From Mesodorylaimus sp. YZB2_4 (Eukaryota > Nematoda > Enoplea > Dorylaimida > Dorylaimidae), in NCBI GenBank assembly GCA_030248295.1, contig JASANH010001668.1, positions 248,001 to 312,000 on the forward strand: a stretch of 64,000 bases of DNA, given 5' to 3'. Made by a program: the position numbers and the translations under genes. Positions 12,064 to 25,155 of this stretch are shown here, piece after piece; position 1 is the first letter of the stretch, and each line of letters begins with the position of its first letter. Under the pieces are notes generated by a model that ran no database searches, was not told the DNA's origin, and was given only the letters and a program-made list of their open reading frames with translations.

Positions 12064-15000
12064 ATGACGCTGCGATTTGTCAACATGGAATTCGGAGTAT
12101 TGGTTTTGATAACGCAATCAGTGGTAAGTCCGCTTTAATGCATAGAAGGTAATTACAACTACTGTACAGTATTATTGCTAATGGCAATGATTGCCTGGCC
12201 ATATTTATGGAACCACCTAGACTGAAACATATTTTTCACTTTTTTGCTTCTGAGCCTGTAACCTTGTATATTTAGCAGTCTCAGAAAACTTAACACCATC
12301 TGTCGCAGGCTGGTCTAATACGAGAATCAGACTTGGCTAGCATAAGATCCATATCATCCTTCATGTTCGTCACCATCGCACCTCAGCTGCAGACCCGATC
12401 GCAGCACAAACGTTTTCTTATTTCTGTAAAATTCGTGAATCACTTAGTTTTTAAATATTACACTTAAACCTTAAGAACTTTTCTAAAACCTAAACATATT
12501 TCTGTCTTCCCAAGGCCTTCTTGCCAACGAACCGAGAATGACCCCTTTTAACTGACCTTTTAAGCACCTTCTCACTTTTCGATCGCACAGCCTCGACGCA
12601 TGTCCACGCCACTTGTATCCCATTTTTTATTCAATTATTGCCTCAATGCGCACAAAACTACCTAATAGTAGGGATTGTTGAAAGTTCAATGGCACAAGTG
12701 GGCAATAATCTTGTTTTAACCACCATTGCCCCCTTTTTCTGATGTTTCCTTTCTGTGAATAACCCAATCTGTTTTCTTGGCGGGTCATTACTGTATGCAG
12801 TGGAAAGTAATGAGATTTCTGGGTCATGTTGTTTACACAGGTGAGGAAATGGAAGGAAAAGTACAGGTAAGTCTGTCCATTGTAAGGTGAGTCTCCATTG
12901 AATCCACTGATTTACTGCTGGTTTGGTGTTTTATACGCGAGTTTAAGATGACTGAGAATATTTCTGTGAAATGCTACTGAAAATCTGTGTAGAAAATTTG
13001 ATTAAAAGATTTCGATATTTTATGCCTTTAATTTTAATTTTGACGTGTATTTGCATGGAAAGTGTGAGTGTGAGTGTGGGACAGCTGCATGTATTTCGCG
13101 TCGTTCTTACGTACTGTACTAACTGGGTGTGCTGGCCACCATTACACGACACCTACAGCATCTGGTAGGCATTATCTGATATTCAGACAGGCAGACAAGG
13201 AATGTAGAGTGGTCAACAGTGTGTGCATGCGCAGCACACGCACACACTCGCATGCACACATAGCTCGTACATACAGTACAGTACATGCACACACCCAAAA
13301 TCTGTAGTACTCAATGAAACTTTGCATTTAATTTTAGACACTTTTATTAGCCATTGAAATTCCGGACATTGACAACGGGATCCTCGGTAAATACATCATT
13401 TCTTCATACATCATTAGCACGGACCCTGCATGGTAATTATTCCAGGTGAACCAGAGGTGAAATGCGGAACAAACAATGTACAAATGAATTTTCGAACAAG
13501 GAATCAATTCAAAGGCAAAACTTTCGTCAAAGGCCATTACACGGATCCCCAGTGTAAAATCGATTATTCATCGATCGATAACCCAGGAAACACGAATGAA
13601 TCGACTGTTGCAATCACCGTACCTCATGGTGCTTGTGATATGCAACGACAGCGGTTGGTAAGCACCGTTTATGCAGTTAATACTAATGGTCCGGGTTCGA
13701 ATCCTGCCAGGGTCAAGGTTTTGTTTATTAAAATTTGTCATGCTGTGAGTAAATCATGACAGCTGGCCATCGAAACTGGTCACATGTTTTACTCGTCGCC
13801 TAAGCAAATACATTTCCTCGAGAGGTGAGAGAGGTGCATCTGGCCAAAAGCAATTTTACGTGGGAGAATAGATCAAAATTTAGAAAAAAAAATAAAAACA
13901 TGAGCGCCGAGAGGATCGAACCCGCGCCACTGGAATATTTCGTTTAGTATATTAACCATTCCGATTAGCCATGTGAAACAAGCCCTACATAACTGGGAAC
14001 CGCTAAGATATGCTGCTGGCAAAATCAGTCCCATTGCGAAAAGTGCAGATTATGGAGTATGCTAACGTGTTAAACAAGCTTACTAACCTCGAGTCGCTCC
14101 AACCCCTAAGAGCACAGGGACAGGGCCCTTGTCCTTTCAGATCAGTCCACACGCAATGCAAATGTCGACCGTGGTCATCGTCTCATTCCACCCAGTCTTC
14201 ATCACATCAGTTGACAAGGCCTACAATGTCAGATGCACCTATCGGGAACAAGACAGCACTGTCAGTGCTGGCTTAGAAGTCAGGTAAGCAGTCTTCTAGT
14301 CCAGCTGCTCATTCCCTGTCATCCACTAACATCCCTACTTCGGCTACTCGTTTTGATCAACGGACTATGCATGACCATACATGGTCAATAAGGCGCAAGG
14401 CACAACTCCTCTCCCACGTCCACTCTCCACATTGCCTTGGCAAATCGATAAGGCAAACTGAAACGAGTTGCCCTAACTAATTACACTCGAGATTGTTCGC
14501 TGGCAGGTGGTACCTGGCTGCGTCGGCTACCCGATACTAGTTGATCGTTGTCAAGGCACTGCTTATTCCTTTCCTTGTTGTTATTTGTACAACGTACCCG
14601 CGCACTTTCCCTTTTCCTTCAATTCCGAGCTTGCAGGCGCAGATTCCGCACAAACTTCTTGGTTTTTTTCAATGATAGTACTTTTGATTGAACGATTCTT
14701 CTTCAGCGCATTGACTACGGCCAGCATAACAGCCACCTTCCCCATGCCCCAATGCTCGTACACAATTCGTAAAGATCAAATCGATGGAGAAATTCTGAGA
14801 TATGCACGAGTGGGCGAACAAGTCGTGCACAGGTGGGAGTGCGACACTGGTAAGTTATAGTCTGGGATTTGCTTCAGCAGGACCATGGTAGGAAACTAAT
14901 TTTCGACCATACCAAGTCCCTGGGTGTATTATTGAAGACGGCTCGTTCGAAGCCGGGCATGCAGTAACGTTATTTAGAAATCTCACGTTGATCCTTGGCT

Positions 15001-17811
15001 GTTAGTTATCTCGAAAACCCAGAATGTAATTGGCGCGCATTCCAGATATCTTTCAATGCCATCATTCGTTTGACATCCGATTAGCTACTGTGAACGAATA
15101 CAGCCAAATGTGTATCGATACCCAATCACGCACAGCACACCAACGTTAGATATGACAGCCTCACATGAAGCTGCGGTGACCTATTCTCTGTATAGAAGGA
15201 GAGGACGAAATTGAGGCGGAACTTATTTTACGGAGACATAGTCGAGCATTGATCCTGCCATGCTTCCTTGTCGCTGCTGACTAAGAAGCATGATAAGATC
15301 GCTGAACGCATGCTCAGTGCGTGCTCCGCTGGGTGTCTAGTGCAGGTGTTTCAGCTCTTCAGTACGCGCTTATTCAGCTCATGTGCAGTATAAGTCTAAA
15401 CCTGACGCTTTTGATGGCCACCCCATTGTAGAAGCTCGTCTGGCAATCGATTTCCAGACGGAGCTTGGCATCTGGAAACGTCAACAATCAGGGTGACGTT
15501 TTAGCCGTGGATCAGGGCGCACGAATCTTGGTGAATATGGAGTTACTGAGGCTCTTTCGCTCTGCTGAAGCTTGATGCAGCAGAATCGTCAGATTAGTGC
15601 TCCCAACATTAGGTTGACACCGGAATACTGAATCAGCATTCCAAGACCAAGCCCGTCAGTTTGATGCTCCAGCCGTCTTTCCAGCTTTTCCTTTTTTGGG
15701 TTTTGAGTCTTGTCAGTGATTTCGGCCCGCTGGCAAAACTTCTGCAGGTCGGAAGGGTAGGAAACCAAGATCTACCTGGACAGTGCAGTAATTGGTGGGC
15801 CCATCCAAACTTATGCCTGCCAATGCATTTTATACCCGGGTTTATTAACTATCACTTGCATTCTTATTCCTGAACCAATGGAAATAGTCAAGCCAGCTTT
15901 TACGTCCACTCTCCCCCCAAATATCCCTTATTTTGACCTCTGTCCGCAGCTCCTAAAGTTCACAGGGAAAGAAAACCAGGGAGACCACTTCTGACCTCAG
16001 ACTGTAAATTTCCCAAGGAAAATGTGACCTCATCATGGATCAAGGCTGCCAGCCTCATCATTCGTTTTCCAGATATGTTCGGCATCCTGGTGCACAGCTG
16101 CTACGTCGAGGATGGTCAAGGCGAGCGTGTATACATCGTGGACGAAAACGGCTGCCATCGTGATCGATATATCCTCGGTGATCCGACCTATGTGGAAAAG
16201 TTGAACATGGCCTACCGTGAATCGCACGTCTTCAAATTCGCTGATCGCCTAACCGTCCGCTTCAAGTGCCAGATTCGGTTGTGCGTAAAGCTCGACGATG
16301 GATGCCGCAGCATAACTGTGAGTTCCATAGCTTACGAAGCTGGTTATCAGTTGAAAAATTTTGACAGAATCTATTCCACCGTGCGAATAAGGCCCCGCTA
16401 ATTTTTATTCTGGTGCTTGTGGACACATAACTAGCTCTGGCTACAGCATGCGTGTAATAAACAGCTTGATAATTTCCCCATCCACCTGACTCAGCAAAAA
16501 TGTGTTCTGATCGTGGGAGCAACAGAACCAAACTTAGTTAAATAAAGCTAGCGCGAACCTTTTTCTCAAACGCTGGTTGAGCGATACAAATGACTTTCCA
16601 CGAAAATTTGACACCGTAGCAATGCTTTTCTTGAGAAGTGGTAAGCCCTGGAAGCTTATCTCCGCTGGGGCTCCCGGGGTTTATAAGAGCAATCACTGCC
16701 TGAAGCTTTAAAAAAACGACTGGTCCCTGATCGAACCTGACTTGTCTCATTTCTGTGATAAGCATGTACGAGACTCTTATCACTCTATCATTTTCAGCCT
16801 CCTATTTGTCCAAGCCCAGTGGACCAAGTTGCTGCCATATTAGGCAATTTCACTAGTTCAGTGAATCAAACAGTGGCACGATCATCGTCGAACTTGACGA
16901 GACTACTCGACGAGCCACACGCCCTATGGGCATCACAGTTGAATAGAAGGAGACGTAGGAACGTTGACAATGGCAGAGATCCGAGGACGCAATTGATCGA
17001 CGGTGATTTTGTGTCCCAGGATCTTTATGTATTGGAGACCACTGAGAGCCCAGAGAGAGGTGAGTTTGTCAAGGACTAGCGGATAACTTGTACGGGTAGG
17101 CTTGAAAGCACTCCATTTCCTAGTTTATACCCTGGTGACTTTTGGCATTCCATAGCTCTGATTACCAGAATCTGCTTACTCAGCTGATAATATATGCTTG
17201 ATAAGCATCATTCTGCATTAGGCATGAGCTGTGCTAATTAGCAGATTGACTCGAGTTACTATTGATAATTGCGTCTGTATAAGCTTTTCGCCCAGATGCA
17301 GTCGGCAGACTTTGCAGTCGGCATGCTTGCTTGACAGATGGACATTCTGACCAACCAGAGTCCGAGTTTATTGCGTGTCTGGAGTGCTTAATTATCACCA
17401 TCTTCAAACAGAAATGTTATTAGGATAGAAATCACAACAATCATTTGTTTATCAGCAGCTGACTGATAAGTTAAGCACATTTTTAAAATTTCTCCAATCG
17501 ATATTTGTCATGCCCCTCCTTATCATCAACGCATTTTATGATATCTCCGCCGTTGAATTGTTCTAATTTGCCATCACTTCACACCAATATTTATTTCAGG
17601 CTCTCCCAATTCGTCAGATCAGTGGAGCAGTCTACTCCAGCCTTCGTTGGCAGAATCAGTGGCGGGTGGTGTCTGCCTGTCCCTACCAGCATTCAGTTCC
17701 CTTATCACACTCGTCCTACTCATCATCATGTCAGCAACACTAACTGCTTTCTATCTCGTTTTTCAAACCACCTGCAGAAAACAACTATTTTTAACGAATC
17801 GCCGCCTGTAA
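12064..17811 (+). CDS. Zona pellucida domain, cuticlin-like membrane protein
   Basis: Eight exons (12064-12123, 13338-13386, 13446-13657, 14141-14283, 14707-14849, 16073-16317, 16798-17059, 17600-17811) join in perfect phase to 441 aa. Exon 1 encodes a signal peptide (MEFGVLVLITQSV). The ZP domain runs from about residue 38 (EPEVKCGTNNVQMNF) to about 290; its ZP-C half has FGILVHSCYVEDGQG and ESHVFKFAD, as in cuticlins and arthropod apical ZP proteins. A furin-type site, NRRRRRNV, lies at 333-340. A transmembrane helix (about 400-427) precedes a short basic tail ending LTNRRL. Known role: apical matrix or cuticle protein released by proteolysis and then polymerised. Introns carry tRNA-like repeats. 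Which cuticlin or cutl orthologue it is cannot be told. Confidence 0.9.
13658..13740 (+). repeat. tRNA-like fragment in ZP intron 3
   Basis: It starts at the donor of ZP exon 3 and contains GTCCGGGTTCGAATCCTGCC, a good B-box and T-arm. The open frame of exon 3 reads through it, but the GTAAGC donor at 13658 is preferred because it restores phase with exon 4. Confidence 0.4.
13895..13975 (-). repeat. tRNA-derived repeat in ZP intron 3
   Basis: On the minus strand, ATGGCTAATCGGAATGG resembles an A box and GGGTTCGATCCTCTCGG a B box, at roughly tRNA spacing with an AT-rich insert. It is probably a SINE head. Confidence 0.4.
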
Positions 17812-18189
17812 TTTCTGTGCGATTGTTAATGGTTTGTGCTGCTTGACTGTCACAAATGGTTTTGTTCATAAATTCTACTTTCGCACTTAAAAATCAGCCA
17901 GTGCATTTTATTAGACTAACCTAAAATTTACGTGTAGTTGCAAAAATCAGTGGGAAAAACACTAATACTTGATCAGACCATTGAAAGATAACATAGGAAT
18001 GCAATCAGACCCAAAAATCAACCAATCGAGGGCATTCAAATCAAAACTTATTTCAAACCCGCGCAAAATTTAAAAAGCACCCAGCAAGAACAAAACATTT
18101 TTAAATAGACAGAAATGAATCAAAAAATTCAATCCCCAAGGCACATATTAGGCCTTCAAATCCTTCCGCACCTTAAATTCTTCCCCAAC

Positions 18190-21100
18190 TTACATTTTGC
18201 CAATAAACGTGTCCTGTTGACCATTTTCACCATCATTACCATTTTGGACGGTTTCTCCATTTTGGGTAGCTTCTCCATTAGGTTGCTCCTCCGTCAAATT
18301 CACTTCTTCCATTTCTTCTTTCTTCTGCTCCACACTCACTTCCACAACGGCTGGCAGCTCGAGCTCCTTGGCCAAGGTCAACTCCTTTGAATGATACCAT
18401 ACCAGAATAAAGAATAAATAGGAAAGAAGATTTAGTAAAGCGGAAACACCATGAAATCTGAAAAAATGCAGAGAATTTTAGTCAATTGAATACTGAACAG
18501 AGAAGAATTTAAAGCTTCCGGCTCGAAAACTTGGAAAACGGAGTAGGCGTGGAGGATTGGACCGCATCTTCTGGTTTGACTTTCGTCTGCTGCCCACAGT
18601 CAATGCCAACACTGGTACCAATCCACTGAACATACCTGTCTCGCAAAGTCTGCGTGTCGTACATCTCGCAATGACCGCGATCAGATCCGCAAGTCGATTT
18701 CCAAACGAAACACGACGAATCAGTCACAAATCGATACAAAATCGATGACGGCAAAACTCCTGAAAAATCACATCATTTTTTAATCACAGAACTCATATTA
18801 TTCGAGGTCCTTACCAAAAACGTAAACGCAAAAAGCCATAATTCCCAACGACAAGGACCTATTTTCATCGGCTGTCGTCCTCATGGCCATCATAATCGAT
18901 GGTACAACCAAGACACCAGCCGCCATCGATACGAATGCGAATATAATATAAAATAGGCCATTGATGATTCCGCAATCGCCTTGGCAGAATTTACGCGACA
19001 CCAAAGTGCGCGGAGTTTCAGTGCAAGCGCAGTAATCGAAGGTGAATTCCTGAAAACGCCAATTCCCATCCAATGACCCTTTCAGATTAATCCAAAAACC
19101 TACCACGTCCATTTTCGCCACCTTATAAGTGAAATTGGCGCATCCAGCGTGACAAGGCGAATAAAATGGAGTTCGATGCGTATCGTTTGCGCAAACGGGA
19201 TAAAAATCAGCCGAGTCGCAAATACAACCAGCACAAGAAGGCCAATAAGGACGATTGGTCGGGTTTTTCCTAAATTCGATTCAAACTTTACATAATAAGC
19301 AAATATCTTTTTGAATGAAACTGGAACCAAACAAGAAAGAAAAATGGGGACGACCTTCGAGATTTAAATCGAAAAACTGGCGGGAAAATTAATGACTTCA
19401 TATTTCCTTTTCTCTCCGCTGCGTATCCGCCCCTTACGATATACTGTACTTACAAGCTCATTTCTTGAAGGCGACTAACAGTGCCGTGACATCCGATCCA
19501 TTTTTGCAACAAGGACAGCGTGAAGATGACGAAAGTGCATCCGACCAAGAGCATAGCTAACTTGCGACCATCAAATTTCAATCGATAGGTCAAGACGGCA
19601 CCAATGGATAGACCCAAACAAATGTACAAGCCGGCCACCGCCGTCAAGTACATTCCTAAAATGGAGACAATAAGAGCCCATTTTTTAACTTGAAAATCCA
19701 AAAACGCTTGCTTTGCTCAAAAATATTTGGTGAATCATCAAGATTTTTCATGTAATGTCGGAAAATATTATACTTACCATTGAAAAATGTATCCAAGATG
19801 AAGTTATTGTTCAAGTAGATGGGCAAGAACATGAAATAACCATAAAAGGCCATGGCGTGGAAAGTCAAAGCGAAGATCAAAGAAACGTAGACAGGCGGAC
19901 GGAAGACTTCCATCATCGACTCGAAACAGCCTAAAAATAACACCCTTCATCAGTTCAAAATAAGCACACAGGCTTTTCCCTTACTCTTCAGTTTCCAGCT
20001 CCGTTTTCCAGGCACAGGATTGACTGTGTAACTAGTTCGATCCGGTTGATCCTTACTTCCACATTCGGCATCGCTGTTTGGTTCTTGCTGGGCGCAATCG
20101 CTCTCGGCGGTCGCAGTCACACAAGCAGATTCTTGGGTGGTGCCATTGACGTGGACACCATTCGTCTTAGCCGAAGTACTGGTACTGGTATTGGATGCAG
20201 GCACGCCGAAGCGAATCATGATGTAGGATGTCAACTTCATCAACAAAAAAACTACCAGCAAGCCGATCCACCATGCGCCTACCCAACGCGGATCGATGGG
20301 AGTGATCGAAGATGGGGCTAAAAATACAAAAAACGTGAAATATGATTGGTACATATGTCATAGAAACACAAAAAACCCAAAATTTATGTGCCTGGCCGGG
20401 GTCGAACCTATTCATCTGTGCTGGGAGTTTATCGATAAACTAATTAGAGAATGCTGCCTTCCTCCAAGGGGTATGCAAATGTATGAATGCATAACTAGTT
20501 TGTGTATCCCTGGGGTAAGAAATCGTGAATGACCATTCAAAAAGATGCCACCCAGACATTTCTTCAAACACCGACTTCGCAAGTATGACCGGTTCCGCGA
20601 GTGATGACACGCAGAGAAGCAAGGCCGAGAGGTTCTAGCTATCAGGATTTGTCAGGTATGTCACCACTACAGTATAGCGTTCGTTCGGGATCCCCCCAAC
20701 CCAATCCCGATAAAAAGTAATTGGGATTGAATGCTGTGGAGATATGTGAAGAAGGGGAGAGGAAAAGAGTGTTCCTGAAGGGTGAGCTGGAGAAACTTTG
20801 GCGGATGATTGAACTGGTAAAGAGGAAGAAAGGGATTTGTTTGCTAATTGGTGACTAATCCTAAGCTTTTTCGCTTGCATGATTTTGAATGCAATGATAA
20901 ATACTGCGCAAAAAATTTTTGGCTCCAAATTTTCTGGATCCTTGGGGTGGGTTGTAGGTTATCGGCCTCGTGGCCTGGTGGGTTAGGCGTCTGCCTCTCA
21001 CGCCAGGTGCGCAGTTACAGGCGAGTGTTCGACCTGCGGGCCGGTAAATAATTTCGTGTGAAGTGTGTCCCTTCACCCTCGAGTGCGCATAAGCGTTTGG

Positions 21101-24100
21101 TGATGTGGTAAAACATGAACCAACAGCGAATTATAAGTGGAAGAAAAACACTTTGGAAATCCCGATCCCGGCCGGGATTGAGCGAGTCCCGATCCCGAAC
21201 GAACGCTACTACAGTACCAAGAATTTTGAGGATCCATCTTTCACCACACCATCAAACGCAGGTATGCGCATTTGAAGCTGAAGAGGTACACTTTGCACGG
21301 AATGGTTCACCCAGCCCTAGGACGAGCCCTCGCCAGTGATAACGTACTGGGTGTGACAGGCAAAGGCCTACTCACCAGACCACAGGCCAGACCCAACAGG
21401 TTGGACATCTGCGCAAGGTTTGGATCGAGGCGACTTCCTTGGTCCTCGATTACTGCAGTCGAAATTACAAGGAGAGCACTTCATCTACTGGCCTCGAGTA
21501 GCAAAGATCTGAGGACGAAAGGTCCGGATTTTTCGTCCTCAGATCCCATGACCGAGGAAAAAACCATGCAAGCCAACTTACCAACAAAAGTGGAATAAAT
21601 GACCATATCGCAAACTTTGCCCAAACCCAATCCGAGCGCGGCGCACACGTAATGAATTGCAGCCAGAGCAACTAAAATGAGAAAAAATACAGTCTTTTCA
21701 GTGGAATTATAAAATTTCTTGCTCACCCAAATATTTTGGTGTATTTTTCCATCCGACCAAATCTTCAATGTAGGGCAGTCCCACTGTGCCCACAACTGCA
21801 CCACCAGCACCCATCATAGTGACCGAAAAGAAAGCGATGATCAAAGCAATAAATGCCCAGTTTGATACGACGTTCTTGCAGATGCTTGTTCGCAGTCGTT
21901 CTCTGACTAGCATTGATGTATTTCGACAATATCCGAACGGCAGACGAGCGGCTTTCATCAGTCGTTCGAAGATCTCTGGATCATTGGTCAAGTTGTAGAC
22001 TTGTTGGGCAAAGTGCTCGTACGAATCTCCAAACCAGATCATTCCGATTACTGCTGCCTCAAAACCAGCTTTCAAACGATCGCGAGTTGAATCAGGGAAT
22101 TCGAAATCGGGCATTTGACGCTTAACTAATAAATGCGAGTGGGAGCTGAAAAAATTTGACATGCTTGTAAGATGATAAAAAATAGGCAAGATTGAGTGCA
22201 TGAATCTTCAGGAACGGAAGGGCCTTATTTTTGGCGATGCAAAGACCAAAACTCTAATCTAACGATCGAAATTACAAGGATGAACTGCAAGTTTCAAGGA
22301 AAGCCGCAATGAAGATACGAGTACTCAGGGTGCTAAAGATAAGATGGCACGAGACCCTACTCCTACAATGTAGTAAAAACAGAACACACATTCTTCATCA
22401 CATTTGGGATCAACCACTCTCTGAAGAACTCCTAAAAAATTGCAGTTTCAGCGAGCTGGATCGAGCGGTTACGAACTTTAAAGCAGAGTTTTGACCCACC
22501 CTCTAGTTTACTGTAGGTTCTGCTACAGGAGGCTATCAACACGAGCGAATGGGAAGTAACTGGGATTTATATCATCGAAGCTATCGTAGGGATGAGACGT
22601 CAGCACAATAAGGGAAACAGTTACAGCTAAGGCGGCCCCCATCAAAAAGTTTCACCCTAGACTATGTTTTTGAAAGTTGCCGCAAATTTCGCAGTAAGCC
22701 CTCCAGGCTAACTGAAAACAGGTGCACTAGTGAAAGAGCACTTGAGGATAAAGATAAGGACCGCCTCAGCTGCAAAATGATGGATGTCAAATGGGAAACC
22801 ACATATCTCACAAAGCCGCCCCCCAGCATTGACCGACTCTACTCTAGAAATGGATCCCGATCCGATCCAGGCTCTGGATGGGGCCAAATCCAATCCGATC
22901 CGCTTCGAAATATAAAAGATTGATGGGGATGAGGAGCTTGGCACTGCACCCTTACCAACCTGCTCTCTGTCCCCACTGTGACTCTTTGTCAGACCACTCC
23001 AGCAGACCGGCAACTAAAATTTTTTGGCAACCAATCTATCCCTCGGATCAATCAATGCCCCAGTTGTACAAGATTGTCTGGCAATCGATCCTCTGCAGGG
23101 AGCCAGCAGCTGGGTGTGTCACCCGTAAGGTGATGTTTCAGCCATGGACTAGGTTAAAATGCTTGGTTTTCGGCCTGGTGCTGAAGCTCCACTGGTAACC
23201 CACCAGGAATATGGACCCGCACGTATTACACACCCATACCTCTCCGTTTCCTCCTCAACTTCCTCGCCAGCCATTCCAAAACTCAGCTCTCGACGCAAAC
23301 TGAAGACGGAATCAGCCAACATTTGATCGATTTCATTTTCGTCCAACGCCCGCTTGCTCAAATTGTGCGATTCGTTTTCCTCCTTTGTTTCCAAATATTT
23401 GAATCCAGTTTCGTTCAAATGCGAGCGAACATCGTCGGGAAAACGCTTGCCCCAATAAGAATTCATCATATTATGCGGAGTGGCGATGTCGTGCTTGGTG
23501 GCAGGAAAATATATGCCCTAAAAACAAATGATACTCCGATTTTTGAAGGAATTTTGATGAGTTTGTCAAAACTCGAATAATTTGGTACTCTTGAGTTCAC
23601 AAAATTAGGAATCGTCGTTTCTGATCAATTTTGAATGACTTAAATCTACTTATTGCCGGGAAAACGCTAACAAGGGCGACGCACGAAGTGCAACTTTGCA
23701 ATCGCGTTGAGACTTTCGATAATTACAGGTCAAAAGAAGCAACAGCACGAATCAGACGTTTTGGCCGCCTTCGTTCGCGTGGTCATTGGCGGCAGCAAAG
23801 TTGCACTTCATGCACCCCTAGTTCACCTCGACTTTGTTATGAATCTCGAAGAACACAGCGAAAAAAGCGCGCCAAATCGTCGATTCATAAACTGCCCCCC
23901 TCAACTCCCAACACAACAAATGAACTTACCGTCCATAAATGTGTTTCTTCCTTTTCCACGATTGGCAGCGGGGCGATAAAGGCGGTCAATGACAAAACGA
24001 AACAACCAGCGGCGATCATCATGAAACCAAATCCGATCCATTTCGCTTTCCGCTCGCTTTTTCCACCGAAATAGGCGCCGGCGATCACGGTCATTCCGTA

Positions 24101-24741
24101 CACGAGACGTTCGCCCACCACCAACCACCAAAACATATCCGTGCCCAGCTGATATTGCGTAGCGATACTTCTCGAAGTCATGAACAAATAGGGAAAAATG
24201 AGTGAATAGAGGCCATAGCAAATGAAAAATAAGACAGGAAAACGATGCGCACAAAACCAAAATGGACCCGTTGTCGAGGGTGACCTAAAAAATATGAGAA
24301 AATACAGTAAAACCCAAAAATTTGCATATTTCAAAGGGCGAAGGGAATAAAAATCTTACATTTTTGCTAACAACCGCTTGACCAATTCCCTTTCCTTGTT
24401 CCTCACTCGTGCTGGCGTCGACTCTTCAATTTGCAGGGGTTCCACTGGAAAGACAAGAAAGCGAAATGTCCACCCACTTCTTTCCGCGATCAAACAAAAA
24501 CAAAGTGAAGCGACGCGAAAATTGAAAACTGACCAATCAGGTCCCAGGGATTAGACCCGTCCATCACCCCCTCTCCGCGCCATATCTTCATTTTCCTCGC
24601 AACGCGGGAAACGGGGTCAAGTCGCCCGATGGCCGAAATGACCACTCCTTGGCCACCAAGACCTCCCTTCGTCGAACCGAACCGACGTTTTGCCTTGGCT
24701 CGCAACGGTATTTGGGGGAGGAAAAACAGAGAACGGACCAT
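18190..24741 (-). CDS. Organic anion transporter polypeptide (SLCO/OATP)
   Basis: Thirteen exons: 24741-24534, 24444-24360, 24284-23930, 23517-23240, 22145-21727, 21671-21582, 20317-19985, 19930-19778, 19655-19454, 19269-19104, 19049-18815, 18759-18636, 18457-18190. They join in phase to 971 aa. Known role: twelve-helix plasma-membrane uptake of amphipathic organic anions. Seen: AYFGGKSERKAKWIGFG in the first helices, then the family signature WVGAWWIG at 490-497. A Kazal-type extracellular loop (about 708-760) has cysteines spaced as in ADFYPVCAND and FYSPCHAGC. STCGSDRGHCEMYDTQTLR stands near the last helix. The tail is acidic and repetitive (NGEATQNGETVQNGN). It is longer than typical OATPs because of N-terminal, first extracellular and C-terminal additions. 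The first donor (GTCAGT) and the start are the weakest points. A minus-strand AATAAA sits at 17907-17912. Introns hold a hAT-like element and a SINE. Confidence 0.9.
20675..21208. mobile_element. Non-autonomous hAT-like element with 8-bp target duplication
   Basis: Terminal inverted repeats start TAGCGTTCGTTCGGGATC at the left and end in the complement at the right. The exact direct repeat CTACAGTA flanks both sides (20667-20674 and 21209-21216). TAG-starting termini and an 8-bp duplication fit hAT. No transposase is inside; a SINE is nested at 20,964-21,118. A diverged sister copy lies at 34,200-34,600. It sits in SLCO intron 6. Confidence 0.8.
20964..21118 (+). mobile_element. tRNA-derived SINE, family 1
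   Basis: It has an A box (TGGCCTGGTGGGTTAGGCG), a B box (GTGTTCGACCTGCGG) and a tail ending in GTGGTAAAACATGAA. It matches the minus-strand copy at 8246-8397. It inserted into the hAT-like element, so it is younger than that element. Confidence 0.8.
22845..22905. repeat. GATCC-rich pentamer patch
   Basis: A short degenerate cluster of GGATC/GATCC units in SLCO intron 4. Similar patches occur at 47.5, 51.9 and 54.1 kb. Confidence 0.5.
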
Positions 24742-25155
24742 GGTTTATTACTAAAAGACGATGGTCACTATCTGCTGACCAGACGCGCCCACGTCGACCT
24801 TTGTCTCCCGTTGATTGCAATAATAAACGAAAGCGGGGATAAGGCGACCACAAACGCACGTGCAGAAAAGATGGTAAACAGCCGTCGTCCACTGGGGAAT
24901 AGGGTACCTACTCAAAAAAAGAGGAGCGTCAAATTGTGCGTGTGTCGAACATGTGGCGACGGAAAAAAACCGTGTTAAGTGAAACAGAAATATTTAAAAC
25001 GTGTTTCGGCAAATTTTCAATTTGCGATGCTACTTTACAATGTTTCGAAAACGCTAGGACTTCTCTGTTGGCGTTAGCTTGTGCTCGGAGATCGGGATCG
25101 ACGAACAACGTTCTAGCGGGAATGCAGACAATGTTTCGAGGGGAGGGGTGCAAGC

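Noticed and set aside
13658..13759. Exon 3 of the ZP gene extended to 13,759
   Set aside because: The open frame continues into a tRNA-like repeat. Splicing at GTAAGC (13,658) restores phase and gives the expected ZP sequence in exon 4.
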